From assembly GCA_964505195.1 (NCBI GenBank), contig CAZDGV010000007.1, positions 1 through 64,000 of the forward strand: DNA of 64,000 bases, in the 5' to 3' direction. The position numbers and the translations under genes were made by a program. This document shows positions 32,886 to 41,604 of the stretch, in pieces (within the stretch, counting starts at the first letter, position 1; each line of letters opens with the position of its first letter). The notes beneath the pieces are model-generated. The model had not been told where the DNA came from. It did not search any database and was given only the letters and a program-made list of their open reading frames with translations. The DNA comes from CAZDGV01 sp964505195 (GTDB lineage Bacteria > Bacteroidota > Bacteroidia > Chitinophagales > Chitinophagaceae).

Positions 32886-34256
32886 TCATTTTAAAATACG
32901 GTATTCCTTGGGATAATAATTGTTGAATCGATTACCGAGACTTTTCAACCAACCCAGTGAAAGCCCTTGATACATCACCCTAATCCATCCCTTTTGCTCG
33001 ATGTGTAAATCGAAATTTTGCTTACGCAGATACTGCAGTGCCTGTTCTTTATTCAACGTAATACTTTGAACCGTATCCGAAACCAGATCTGATAAAGCCA
33101 TTGCATGCGATGGCAGCAAATCATCTTTTGCAATGCTACCCAATTCCACCCCTGCGTAGCGCACCCGCAGTTGCTCCATCAGCAATTGAATGGCTTCTAC
33201 GTGCTTTTTAGGAACAGCTGCCATTTGTGTACCCTGTAAAACAAAATCGATCTCCTCGCTTTGCTTGATCCAAGCAGTCGCGATATTTTTTTGCTGTGCA
33301 GGCAAACTCAATTTCTTTTTTGTTCTTAGACTATGCGTATCCTGATGATCTTCCTTTCGAAAAACGGCAAGAAAAAAACCTTCGCCCTGCACTTTATCCG
33401 GCCAGCAACGGTAGCCGTAAGTGCCGATGGAGCTAATCGTTTCTGAAATACCCCAGCACGCATCCATCGTCAACCGCTGGGGTACGGCATGCATTTCCTG
33501 TGTGAGCCAATTAGCAATAGCTTCATTCTCTGCTTCAGAATAGGAGCAAGTGGAATAGATCAGCAAGCCGTCGGTTTTAAGACAATCCCATGCATCGGCC
33601 AGAATACGCTGCTGACGCTGACTACAGTGCTCAACATTTGGTAGGCTCCATTCCTCCATTGCGGCAGGATCACGCCGAAAAAGTCCGCTCCCACTGCAGG
33701 GTGCATCTACTACCAGCACATCGGCAAACCCACTGAGTTGTTTAAAATCGCGGGGATCATTATGCGTTACCAATACATTGCCTCCACCCCACTTGATGAC
33801 ATTTTCCCGCAAAACTGATACACGCGACTGAATCACTTCGTTGCTTATAAGCAAACTATCGCGATGAATAAGCGATTGTAATAAAGTGGACTTACCGCCG
33901 GGTGCAGCACAAAGATCAATTACCACTAAAGGCTTAGATAAATCTGCTTTTTGTTGCATGGCTTGCTCCAGCAACATACTGCTCGCCTCCTGCACATAAT
34001 ATGCACCGGCATGAAAAAGTGGATCGAGGGTGAAGGATGGTCGCTCACTCAAATAAAAACCTGAACTGCACCAGGGCACAGGATGAAGGGAACATGGCGC
34101 ATCCCAAACGTTCAGGAAAGATGCTTTTGAAATTTTTTGCTCGTTAATGCGTATTGATACGATCTGCTTACCACTGCTGTGCACTGCTTGAAAAGCATCC
34201 GCATCATAACCGGGAATGCCTTGTAGTGATTGTAAGAGTGAAGCGGGTAAATCCAA
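32886..34256 (-). CDS. RsmF-like rRNA (cytosine-C5) methyltransferase
   Basis: 456 residues. The central NOL1/NOP2/Sun methyltransferase has YVQEASSMLLEQAM, the SAM motif DLCAAPGGKSTLLQSLI, the catalytic cysteine in VLVVDAPCSGSGLFRRDP and the second cysteine in LLIYSTCSYSEAENE. The C-terminal PUA-like RNA-binding domains resemble RsmF/YebU, which makes m5C1407 of 16S rRNA. Initiation appears to use TTG at 34256: no in-frame ATG lies upstream, and the first internal Met is deep inside the domain. The exact target base is inferred from family only. Confidence 0.9.
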   Translation of the reverse strand: MDLPASLLQSLQGIPGYDADAFQAVHSSGKQIVSIRINEQKISKASFLNVWDAPCSLHPVPWCSSGFYLSERPSFTLDPLFHAGAYYVQEASSMLLEQAMQQKADLSKPLVVIDLCAAPGGKSTLLQSLIHRDSLLISNEVIQSRVSVLRENVIKWGGGNVLVTHNDPRDFKQLSGFADVLVVDAPCSGSGLFRRDPAAMEEWSLPNVEHCSQRQQRILADAWDCLKTDGLLIYSTCSYSEAENEAIANWLTQEMHAVPQRLTMDACWGISETISSIGTYGYRCWPDKVQGEGFFLAVFRKEDHQDTHSLRTKKKLSLPAQQKNIATAWIKQSEEIDFVLQGTQMAAVPKKHVEAIQLLMEQLRVRYAGVELGSIAKDDLLPSHAMALSDLVSDTVQSITLNKEQALQYLRKQNFDLHIEQKGWIRVMYQGLSLGWLKSLGNRFNNYYPKEYRILK

Positions 34257-34293
34257 GCACGAAAGCTTTAATAGAAAAATGATTTGTAATGCA

Positions 34294-35855
34294 TCAGAGA
34301 TTTTTAACCTCTGCGATCAGATCCTGTAATACTTTTTTTGCATCACCGAAAAGCATGGAGGTCTTCGGACGAAAGAAAAGGTCGTTTTCAATACCGGCGT
34401 ATCCAGGCTTCATGGAGCGCTTATTGACAATCACCGTTTTTGCCATTTCAACTTCCAATATAGGCATACCATAAATGGGTGATGCCGGATCTGTTTTGGC
34501 AGCAGGATTCACTACATCATTGGCACCGAGAATGAGCACCACATCCGTTGTTGGAAAATCTTCATTGGCCTGCTCCATTTCCATAAGACGGTCATAACTC
34601 ACATCCGCTTCTGCCAACAGTACGTTCATATGTCCGGGCATGCGACCTGCTACCGGATGAATAGCATATTTTACTTCTACACCTTTTTCAGAAAGAATTT
34701 TTTCTAGCTCATGACAGGCATGCTGTGCCTGCGCAACAGCCAGTCCATAACCTGGTACAATCATTACTTTATTCGCATAGCTCATTACCACCGCCGCATC
34801 GCTGAGTGAAATTTCTTTATAAGCTCCCTGTGCTCCTGCTGCGGCAACTGTTGCAGCGCCGCCGCCAAATGAACCAATCAACACATTTGTGAGCGAGCGG
34901 TTCATCGCACGGCACATAAGAATGGTAAGCAAGGTGCCCGCTGCTCCTACCAGAATACCTCCGGTGAGCATCGCGTTATTATCATACAAAAATCCGCCGC
35001 AGGCAGCTGCCACGCCGGTAAATGAATTCAGCAATGAAATTACCACTGGCATATCTGCTCCACCAATGGGCAGAACGAAGAAAATGCCATAAAGCAAGGC
35101 AATAGCCAACACTGCATNNNNNNNNNNNNNNNNNNNNNNNNNNNNNNNNNNNNNNNNNNNNNNNNNNNNNNNNNNNNNNNNNNNNNNNNNNNNNNNNNNN
35201 NNNNNNNNNNNNNNNNNCCAATGGGCAGAACGAAGAAAATGCCATAAAGCAAGGCAATAGCCAACACTGCATAAAAATAGAATAATGGTGATGCGGATGC
35301 CGCAAGCATAAGATAGGATGTCAACGCAATCATTGCACCCAGCAAAAGAAGATTGAAAATATGCTGTCCTTTAAAAGCATAATCACCCACCCTGCCATCA
35401 AGCTTTCCCCAGGCAACCATGCTTCCAGAAAAAGAAACGGACCCAATGATTAATCCGAGCATGATGATCAACAGACTGCCATTTTGAATGCCTTCGGAAG
35501 ATGCACTGTGCACCAGATGATCAAACTCCACAATAGAAATCAATGCCGCACAGGCGCCACCCATACCATTAAATAAACTCACCATTTGAGGCATGGCGGT
35601 CATCTTTACCTTTTTTGCAGCAAGCGTACCTACAACGGTACCAATGATGAGTGCAGCAAATATCCATCCATAATTTCCCAAGCCCACACCCTGTTCCTGA
35701 TATAAAAAGATAGTAGCAAAAATGGCAAATACCATACCCACTGCGGCAACCATATTACCTCGCCTGGCGCTTGCAGGGTTTGAAAGCATTTTCAGTCCGA
35801 CAATAAATGTTACGGAAGCAATGAGATACGAAAGCGCGAGGATATTGATTCCCAT
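34294..35855 (-). CDS. pntB: NAD(P) transhydrogenase subunit beta, interrupted by assembly gap
   Basis: Membrane subunit of the proton-translocating transhydrogenase that reduces NADP with NADH. N-terminal half (35855 to 35218): about eight membrane helices, starting ILALSYLIASVTFIVGLKML. C-terminal half (35117 to 34294): further helices, then the NADP-binding dIII domain with VPGYGLAVAQAQHACHELEKIL, HPVAGRMPGHMNVLLAEADV and LILGANDVVNPAA. A run of 100 N (35118-35217) splits it, and the 55 bases on each side are identical. Removing the N run and one copy (155 bp) restores one frame of 468 residues, a normal PntB length, so the break is artefactual. Confidence 0.93.
35063..35117. repeat. 55-bp direct repeat flanking the gap, left copy
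   Basis: Identical to 35218-35272. Both copies encode the same LAIALLYGIFFVLPI segment of PntB, so this is an unmerged contig overlap rather than a biological repeat. Confidence 0.9.
35118..35217. other. assembly gap of 100 N
   Basis: Exactly 100 N, the usual placeholder for a scaffold join of unknown size. The sequence on both sides is the same 55 bases, showing that the contigs actually overlap and that the true gap is negative. Confidence 0.98.
35218..35272. repeat. 55-bp direct repeat flanking the gap, right copy
   Basis: Second copy of 35063-35117; see the gap entry. Confidence 0.9.
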
Positions 35856-35860
35856 CTTAA

Positions 35861-36169
35861 CTATTTCTTTTTTCTAAACATTTCCAACATACGATCGGTC
35901 ACCACAAAGCCGCCTACCACATTCAGCGTACCTACTATCACTGCTATAAAACCCAGTGCCAAGGCCAGATAGTTGTCGGGTTCTGCCTTCCCCATTACAA
36001 TGATGGCGCCGATAATGACTACTCCATGAATGGCATTGGCACCACTCATAAGTGGCGTATGCAGCACGCTGGGCACCCGACCGATCACTTCTATTCCCAC
36101 AAAAACCATCAGCACTACGATATAAATAATCTGCTGATGCTGTGTAAACCATTGTAATAACTGCTCCAT
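35861..36169 (-). CDS. NAD(P) transhydrogenase alpha subunit, membrane part (PntAB type)
   Basis: 102 residues corresponding to the C-terminal membrane part of E. coli PntA, encoded separately as in Rhodospirillum-type three-subunit transhydrogenases. Helices: QIIYIVVLMVFVGIEVIGRVP, ANAIHGVVIIGAIIVMG and LALALGFIAVIVGTLNVVGGFVV, ending in the conserved TDRMLEMFRKKK tail. It lies 12 bp after the soluble alpha part and 5 bp before pntB in one operon. Confidence 0.95.
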   Translation of the reverse strand: MEQLLQWFTQHQQIIYIVVLMVFVGIEVIGRVPSVLHTPLMSGANAIHGVVIIGAIIVMGKAEPDNYLALALGFIAVIVGTLNVVGGFVVTDRMLEMFRKKK

Positions 36170-36181
36170 ATTGAATAAAGC

Positions 36182-37288
36182 TTATATAAGTGAAGCAACA
36201 CGCTCATGCACGACTTTTCCATCGTGGGTAATGCAGCAGCCTTTCACCAGATCATCCTCCCAGTTCAAATGCAAGGTTGCTTCTTTTGTAATGAGCAGTT
36301 GTAAAAAATTAAAAATATTTTTTCCGTACATCTTACTGGCATCTGCAGGCATGGTAGATGCCAAATTGCTGTTGCCAATAATAGAAACCCCAAAAGCTTC
36401 CACTGTGGAATTGTTTTGCGTAAGCGGTGTATTGCCACCGGTAGCAGAAGCCAGATCCACAATTACACTTCCGTTGCGCATACTGCGAATCATCTCTTCA
36501 GTAATAAGGATCGGTGCTTTTTTACCGGGAATCTGCGCAGTTGTAATTACGATATCTGCTTTCGCGATGGCTTCGGCAATGCGCGCCTGTTGCTTTTGCT
36601 TATAATCTTGTGTTTGTTCTACCGCATAACCGCCTGCCTTAGAAGCATCGGCGGCACCTTCCACTTCAATAAACTTACCACCTAAGCTCATCACTTCTTC
36701 TTTTACGGCAGGTCTTGTATCAAACACTTCCACCACAGCACCCAAACGTCGGGCTGTGGCAATCGCTTGCAATCCTGCAACGCCTGCACCCAGTATGAGC
36801 ACTTTAGCTGGCTTAATGCTTCCTGCTGCCGTCATAAACATGGGAAAATATCTGCCATATCTTTCTGCTGCGAGCAATACGGCTTTGTAGCCAGCCACAT
36901 TGGCCTGTGAACTCAACACATCCATGACTTGCGCACGCGTAGTGCGGGGTATCATGTCTAAGCTGAAGCTGGTAATTCCTTTTGCAGCCCAATCTTGCAT
37001 CAATGCAAAATGAAACAATGGCTGAAAAACGCCCAAGATCATTTTTCCTGCAGGAACATCATCGGGTGTATGAATGGCCAGTAGCATATCTGCTTCTGAA
37101 AGCACCTGATGGCGATCAACCACCTGAACGCCTTTAGCAGCATAGGCATCATCACTTGCAAAAGCTTTGGCCCCTGCACCACTTTCCAATATTACACGTA
37201 CATTTTTTTTAAGCAACGCTTCTGCCTCTTCGGGCATCAGCGATACGCGATTTTCATATCCGGGTTCTTTCAGGACTCCTATCGTCAT
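36182..37288 (-). CDS. pntA: NAD(P) transhydrogenase alpha subunit, NAD-binding part (PntAA type)
   Basis: 368 residues forming the soluble NAD(H)-binding dI domain. Alanine-dehydrogenase-like fold: IGVLKEPGYENRVSLMPEEAEALLKK, then FSLDMIPRTTRAQVMDVLSSQANVAGYKAV (nucleotide/substrate loop), the Rossmann motif VLILGAGVAGLQAIATARRLGAVVEVFDTR, and ITTAQIPGKKAPILITEEMI. First gene of the three-gene pntAA-pntAB-pntB operon. The organism thus carries the proton-motive-force-driven route from NADH to NADPH. Confidence 0.96.
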   Translation of the reverse strand: MTIGVLKEPGYENRVSLMPEEAEALLKKNVRVILESGAGAKAFASDDAYAAKGVQVVDRHQVLSEADMLLAIHTPDDVPAGKMILGVFQPLFHFALMQDWAAKGITSFSLDMIPRTTRAQVMDVLSSQANVAGYKAVLLAAERYGRYFPMFMTAAGSIKPAKVLILGAGVAGLQAIATARRLGAVVEVFDTRPAVKEEVMSLGGKFIEVEGAADASKAGGYAVEQTQDYKQKQQARIAEAIAKADIVITTAQIPGKKAPILITEEMIRSMRNGSVIVDLASATGGNTPLTQNNSTVEAFGVSIIGNSNLASTMPADASKMYGKNIFNFLQLLITKEATLHLNWEDDLVKGCCITHDGKVVHERVASLI

Positions 37289-37333
37289 GCAGCTTTGTTT
37301 CGAAACAGCAATTTACTGAATATATCAATGCAG

Positions 37334-38131
37334 CTAGTAGCGAATCGTGAAATGCTGCTTTTCATGTTGTTCCTTTCTAAAAAACACCATTCCAAGGAAA
37401 AAAAGATCGATGCTGAGGGTTACGGCAGAATCGTTCCGAATGGCATCCCAGGCCTTTTCCATTTCTGCACTCCAGTGAATATCATCGAAAATCATCACTG
37501 TATCGGCGTGGGTAAATGGCAAGATCGTTTTAAAATAACGCAACGTAGGCTCATAGGCATGATTGCCATCTACAAAAACAAAATCTACCAATCGCACTTC
37601 GTTCAATACAGATAAAAGCGTTTCATCAAAATGACCGGTAACCAGTTGAACATTGCTCAGTTGCAAGCGCTGAAAATGCTGGTTCGCTATTTGTGCGATG
37701 GCATCAGCACCCTCGAGCGTAATGACTTTCGTTTCCTTCCTTGCCGATGCGAGATAAGCAGTGGTGATGCCCAGCGAAGTGCCCAGTTCAATCATATTTT
37801 CAGGTTGAAAATATTTTACCATACGAGACAGCAGCCAAGCATATTTGGGCGACTTTAAAGATGATGCTGCGATTTGACGAATACTGCGCTGCTTGGTAAG
37901 ACCTTTTGAAGATCCGGCACCAAAGTCATTTACATATAAAAGAGTCCTGTCTTTGAAAAGCAGCTTGCGCAATGACTCTATTTCATGCCAATCTGCAGGC
38001 TTTGATGGATCGTTGAAAACATTCCGAACCAGCTCATATACAAAAGGTGAGTGAATGCCATGTCCCTTACCATTTTTTGCTGTAAGCATGTACTGTATAT
38101 ATTTAACAGCAAGTTGAGGGATATGGTACAT
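37334..38131 (-). CDS. class I SAM-dependent methyltransferase
   Basis: 265 residues. A Bacteroidota-typical N-terminus (YIQYMLTAKNGKGHGIHSPFVYELV) is joined to a Rossmann methyltransferase of the O-methyltransferase/class I type: MIELGTSLGITTAYLA (SAM site), VITLEGADAIAQIA, DFVFVDGNHAYEPTLRYF and IMIFDDIHWSAEMEKAW. The acidic DGNH and DDIHW motifs suggest a metal-assisted O-methyltransferase, but the substrate is unknown. It begins 15 bp after the folA stop and is probably the last gene of a thyA-folA-methyltransferase operon. Confidence 0.87.
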   Translation of the reverse strand: MYHIPQLAVKYIQYMLTAKNGKGHGIHSPFVYELVRNVFNDPSKPADWHEIESLRKLLFKDRTLLYVNDFGAGSSKGLTKQRSIRQIAASSLKSPKYAWLLSRMVKYFQPENMIELGTSLGITTAYLASARKETKVITLEGADAIAQIANQHFQRLQLSNVQLVTGHFDETLLSVLNEVRLVDFVFVDGNHAYEPTLRYFKTILPFTHADTVMIFDDIHWSAEMEKAWDAIRNDSAVTLSIDLFFLGMVFFRKEQHEKQHFTIRY

Positions 38132-38146
38132 GTGGCAGTGCTTTCT

Positions 38147-38647
38147 TTATACCCTATCCCAGGTTTGAACGGAAAAGGAATAAGCATGCTTTGCATCCAC
38201 GCTAAAATCAACCTGATTGACCAACTGCCATTCATCGGGAGCGAGTGCAGGAAAAAAAGCATCTGCTTCAAAATGAGCATGCACTCTTGTTAAATAAATG
38301 CGATGTGTGATAGGCAATGTTTGTGCGTAAATTTCAGCACCACCTGCAATAAAAATTTCTTTACACCCTGTATTTTTTGCAATTGCAAGAGCTTCGTCTA
38401 TGGATGTAGCAAACCAAAGATTTTCCGTTTCGCTTTTCAGGTCTTGCCGCCTCGTTACCACGATATTGAAGCGCCCGGGTAATGGCTTACTGTCAACCGC
38501 CTCAAAGGTTTTTCTCCCCATAATCACAGGCATCGCCCAGGTAGTATTTTTAAAAAACTTGAGATCCTGGGGCAAATGCCAAAGCAACTGATTGTTTTTG
38601 CCGATGGCATCATTGGTTCCCGCTGCTACAATGTGTGAAATACGCAT
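38147..38647 (-). CDS. folA: dihydrofolate reductase
   Basis: Reduces dihydrofolate to tetrahydrofolate with NADPH, regenerating the cofactor consumed by ThyA. 166 residues from the ATG at 38647 (the frame is open to 38668, but the extra seven residues precede the conserved ISHIVAAG start). Motifs: AIGKNNQLLWHLPQDLKFFKNTTWAMPVIMGRKTFEAV, IFIAGGAEIYAQTLP and IYLTRVHAHFEADAFFP. It lies 52 bp downstream of thyA, the usual pairing. Confidence 0.97.
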   Translation of the reverse strand: MRISHIVAAGTNDAIGKNNQLLWHLPQDLKFFKNTTWAMPVIMGRKTFEAVDSKPLPGRFNIVVTRRQDLKSETENLWFATSIDEALAIAKNTGCKEIFIAGGAEIYAQTLPITHRIYLTRVHAHFEADAFFPALAPDEWQLVNQVDFSVDAKHAYSFSVQTWDRV

Positions 38648-38699
38648 GTGGTTGCTTGGTTCATTCAAAAATTTCTTTTCCCATATACATCATCCATAT

Positions 38700-39494
38700 T
38701 TATACTGCCACTGGTGCTTTAATGGCCGGATGGCACTGATAATTTTCGAGTGTAAAGTCTTCAAAGCAAAATGAAAAAATATCTTTCACTTCCGGATTCA
38801 CTTTCATGACCGGCAAGGGATAGGGCGTGCGACTCAGCTGCAGTCTCACTTGCTCCAGATGATTGTTGTAAATATGTACATCACCGAATGTGTGCACAAA
38901 ATCGCCAGGCGCTAAATCACATACCTGTGCTACCATCAGTACCAGCAATGCATAAGAAGCAATATTAAAAGGTACGCCCAGAAACACATCTGCGCTGCGC
39001 TGATATAACTGACAACTCAGCTTACCATCGGCCACATAAAACTGAAAAAGGGTATGACAGGGCATGAGTGCCATCTTCGGCAAGTCGGCCACGTTCCAGG
39101 CGCTGATGATAAGTCGGCGACTATCGGGATTGCTTTTGATTTGTGCTATCAGATCCTTCACCTGATCTACCACCACTCCATTCGCACCTTCCCAGCTCCG
39201 CCACTGCTTACCATATACCGGACCCAATTCTCCGTTGGCATCCGCCCATTCATCCCAGATGCTCACTCCATTTTCCTTCAGGTAAGCAATATTGGTTTCG
39301 CCCTTCAAAAACCATAGCAATTCATGAATAATACTTTTGAGATGTACTTTTTTGGTGGTAACAAGTGGAAATCCTTCTGCCAGATTAAAACGCATTTGAT
39401 AACCAAAAACACTGATGGTTCCGGTGCCGGTTCTGTCGGTTTTTTGCGTACCGTGATCGAGAATATGTTGCAGGAGCTGATGGTATGGTTGCAT
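38700..39494 (-). CDS. thyA: thymidylate synthase
   Basis: Methylates dUMP to dTMP with methylene-tetrahydrofolate. 264 residues, the E. coli length. Blocks: DRTGTGTISVFGYQMRF, FPLVTTKKVHLKSIIHELLWFLKGETN, IWDEWADANGELGPVYGKQWRSW, the catalytic cysteine in LMPCHTLFQFYV, and LYQRSADVFLGVPFNIASYALL with the dUMP phosphate arginine. First gene of the thyA-folA cluster. A TAATTTGC element, one base shorter than consensus, ends about 5 bases before the ATG on the minus strand. Confidence 0.98.
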   Translation of the reverse strand: MQPYHQLLQHILDHGTQKTDRTGTGTISVFGYQMRFNLAEGFPLVTTKKVHLKSIIHELLWFLKGETNIAYLKENGVSIWDEWADANGELGPVYGKQWRSWEGANGVVVDQVKDLIAQIKSNPDSRRLIISAWNVADLPKMALMPCHTLFQFYVADGKLSCQLYQRSADVFLGVPFNIASYALLVLMVAQVCDLAPGDFVHTFGDVHIYNNHLEQVRLQLSRTPYPLPVMKVNPEVKDIFSFCFEDFTLENYQCHPAIKAPVAV

Positions 39495-39577
39495 GGCCGC
39501 AAATTACAGGAAAATGCAAGAGATGGTGACCGCGGTAAAGCCTTTGTGAACAAGTGGTGGAATCAAGTCCATCCTTC

Positions 39578-40249
39578 TCACTTTTTACGGACAATATGCC
39601 TGTAGTAGCCAAAATAAAGACCGGTATTATTTACATACATATCCAGGTTGCCAGCTTTACCATTCACTGATACACCCACCCCGATTCCGCCGAGCATGTT
39701 CCAGCGGCCTTCAGACTGGTCTGTTGGCGGGAAAATCTGATGATTTACGGGCCTGGATATTCTACGCTCTGTTGAATGATAAACCATTACTCCAGCCTGA
39801 AGATAAAGATTCACGATATTTCTCTTATTGAGCGGCACATAATATCGGGCAAAAGGCGAAATGCCTAGTTCAGTGTAACGATCCTGCATCTTCGTTTCAC
39901 GAATGATTGGTGCAGGGCCGGGACCAGGAAAAATATAGTTTAAGGAACTGTATTTATCGATTAGATGCCCCGTTATTATCTGGCCTCCGATCATTACATT
40001 TTTTTCAACCATCCATCCAAAAGTGGGTAATACCAGCGCACCCAATGTACTGAAGCCTTCGGTCATGTCAATCCGAGTAACGGTACGGAGCGGATATTCA
40101 CCCGCAATGCCTAACTGCACACCCCAGGTCATGGTTCCTTTTTGAAGACGGTCTGAAAAATCGGGCCTAGTGATTTGTTGTGCCAACCCTGAAAAAGTGA
40201 ATAGCACAAAAAGGCTAAATAGAGAAACCGAAAGCAAACTGCGTTTCAT
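39578..40249 (-). CDS. exported outer-membrane beta-barrel-like protein
   Basis: 223 residues, not recognised by name. The signal peptide (SVSLFSLFVLFTFSGLAQ) is followed by alternating amphipathic strands: TWGVQLGIAGEYPLRTVTRI, STLGALVLPTFGWMVEKNVMIGGQI, LGISPFARYYVPL, VNLYLQAGVMVYHS, NMLGGIGVGVSVN and the C-terminal NNTGLYFGYYRHIVRKK. This fits a small outer-membrane barrel of the OmpW/porin-like sort. The ATG at 40249 is chosen for the signal peptide; the frame extends to 40291. No operon partner is evident. Confidence 0.78.
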   Translation of the reverse strand: MKRSLLSVSLFSLFVLFTFSGLAQQITRPDFSDRLQKGTMTWGVQLGIAGEYPLRTVTRIDMTEGFSTLGALVLPTFGWMVEKNVMIGGQIITGHLIDKYSSLNYIFPGPGPAPIIRETKMQDRYTELGISPFARYYVPLNKRNIVNLYLQAGVMVYHSTERRISRPVNHQIFPPTDQSEGRWNMLGGIGVGVSVNGKAGNLDMYVNNTGLYFGYYRHIVRKK

Positions 40250-40333
40250 ATCTTGAATAGTTGGACTGCCAATATCAACACGTAAATGCAAAGAAAAAAA
40301 TAAGCGACTGTTAAAAGCATGTAAAATCTGAAC

Positions 40334-41563
40334 TTAAAGACCCCTGCGTTGCATTTCCTTTTTGATAAGGCTTAGCTCCCTTCCTGTTTGTCCGGCCACC
40401 GAAGTATTCTCCTGCGCCCTGCGCATGAGATACGGAATGACATCTTTGATGGGCCCAAATGGAAGGTATTTACTTACGCTGAAACCTGATTTTGCCAGGT
40501 TAAAAGTGATATGATCACTCATGCCGTAAAGCTGACTAAAATGCAGATGGGGATGATTGTGTGCAATACCCAGTTCATCCATGATTTTTGCAGCAAACCG
40601 ATTGCTGTATTCATTGTGAGATGCAACAATCACAGCAATCTTATCCATGTGTTCAATGCAAAAACGAACTGCCTCGTTGAAATCATTATCACTACTTTCT
40701 TTATTGAGCTGGATAGGTGAAACATAGCCCATTTCCTGCGCACGCTTTCTTTCCTTTTCCATATAAGCACCCCGCACCAGTTTAATACCTAGTAAAAATT
40801 GATCCTGTACTGCTGCTTGATGGGATTGCTTTAAAAAGGAAAGTCGATCGTGCCGGTACAACTGTACCGTATTGTAAACAATCGCCTTCGACTGATTATA
40901 CTTTTCCATCATTTGCATGGTGAGCGCATCCACAGGATTCTGAATCCATGATTCTTCAGCATCTACCAACACGCCTACTCCTTTTTTTTGAGCAAGACCG
41001 CAAATCATATTCATGCGATCTACCACCCGCTGCCATTCCATTTGTGCCTCCGATGGCAAGACTCCGCATGCTGCCTCATAACGCTGAAGAAGGTTTCCTG
41101 CATGGGTATTCATTGATTCGTGCAGCTGCTCGAGCAGTGAGAAACGAACCAATCCGGTGACCTTAATACTGATAAAAGGAATATTCATCTGTGCGGCAGC
41201 ATAATCAATCACCTGCATAAACATATCCCGCGCATCATCTTTTTCTGCTTCGCCGTAATCGCCGCCCTCTACACCATAATCTAAGATCACCTGCACCTGA
41301 TAAGATGCAAGATGATCGACAACTTTTTTGGTTGCTTCCAGGGTTTCGCCGCCGACAAATTGTTGAAAAATGGTATTACGAATCAACCCATTAATCGGAA
41401 GCCCGATTTTAATGGCCCAGGGCGTAACAGCCGTTCCCAGTTTTACCAACCAGGGATAAGACATAGATGAAAATAGGAAGTGAGCTTTTTTCAGTTGCCT
41501 GTCCGACTTATATTCAAATGCATTTTCAGTGTGCTCGAAAGAAATCTTATGCTGCGCATCCAT
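40334..41563 (-). CDS. proline dehydrogenase
   Basis: FAD enzyme oxidising proline to pyrroline-5-carboxylate, as a single-domain ProDH rather than full PutA. 409 residues from the ATG at 41563. Barrel motifs: VQVILDYGVEGGD, FISIKVTGLVRFSLLEQL, VGVLVDAEESWIQNPVDAL, VYNTVQLYRHDRLSFL, LGIKLVRGAYMEKERKRA, VIVASHNEYSNRFA and the C-terminal KYLPFGPIKDVIPYLMRRAQEN that holds substrate arginines. A TATCTTTG element is 18 bases upstream. No P5C dehydrogenase is in the window. Confidence 0.94.
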   Translation of the reverse strand: MDAQHKISFEHTENAFEYKSDRQLKKAHFLFSSMSYPWLVKLGTAVTPWAIKIGLPINGLIRNTIFQQFVGGETLEATKKVVDHLASYQVQVILDYGVEGGDYGEAEKDDARDMFMQVIDYAAAQMNIPFISIKVTGLVRFSLLEQLHESMNTHAGNLLQRYEAACGVLPSEAQMEWQRVVDRMNMICGLAQKKGVGVLVDAEESWIQNPVDALTMQMMEKYNQSKAIVYNTVQLYRHDRLSFLKQSHQAAVQDQFLLGIKLVRGAYMEKERKRAQEMGYVSPIQLNKESSDNDFNEAVRFCIEHMDKIAVIVASHNEYSNRFAAKIMDELGIAHNHPHLHFSQLYGMSDHITFNLAKSGFSVSKYLPFGPIKDVIPYLMRRAQENTSVAGQTGRELSLIKKEMQRRGL

Positions 41564-41581
41564 GAACAATCGTTATGCGCA

Positions 41582-41589
41582 CAAAGATA
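41582..41589 (-). promoter_or_regulatory. -7 element for proline dehydrogenase
   Basis: Minus-strand TATCTTTG, full consensus, giving a leader of about 14 nt to the ATG at 41563. Confidence 0.5.
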
Positions 41590-41604
41590 AACGGAAATAC
41601 AGCG

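Noticed and set aside
34982..35305. Frames reading through the N block in pntB
   Set aside because: They contain unknown residues and are out of frame after the gap; the duplicate 55-bp ends explain the break.
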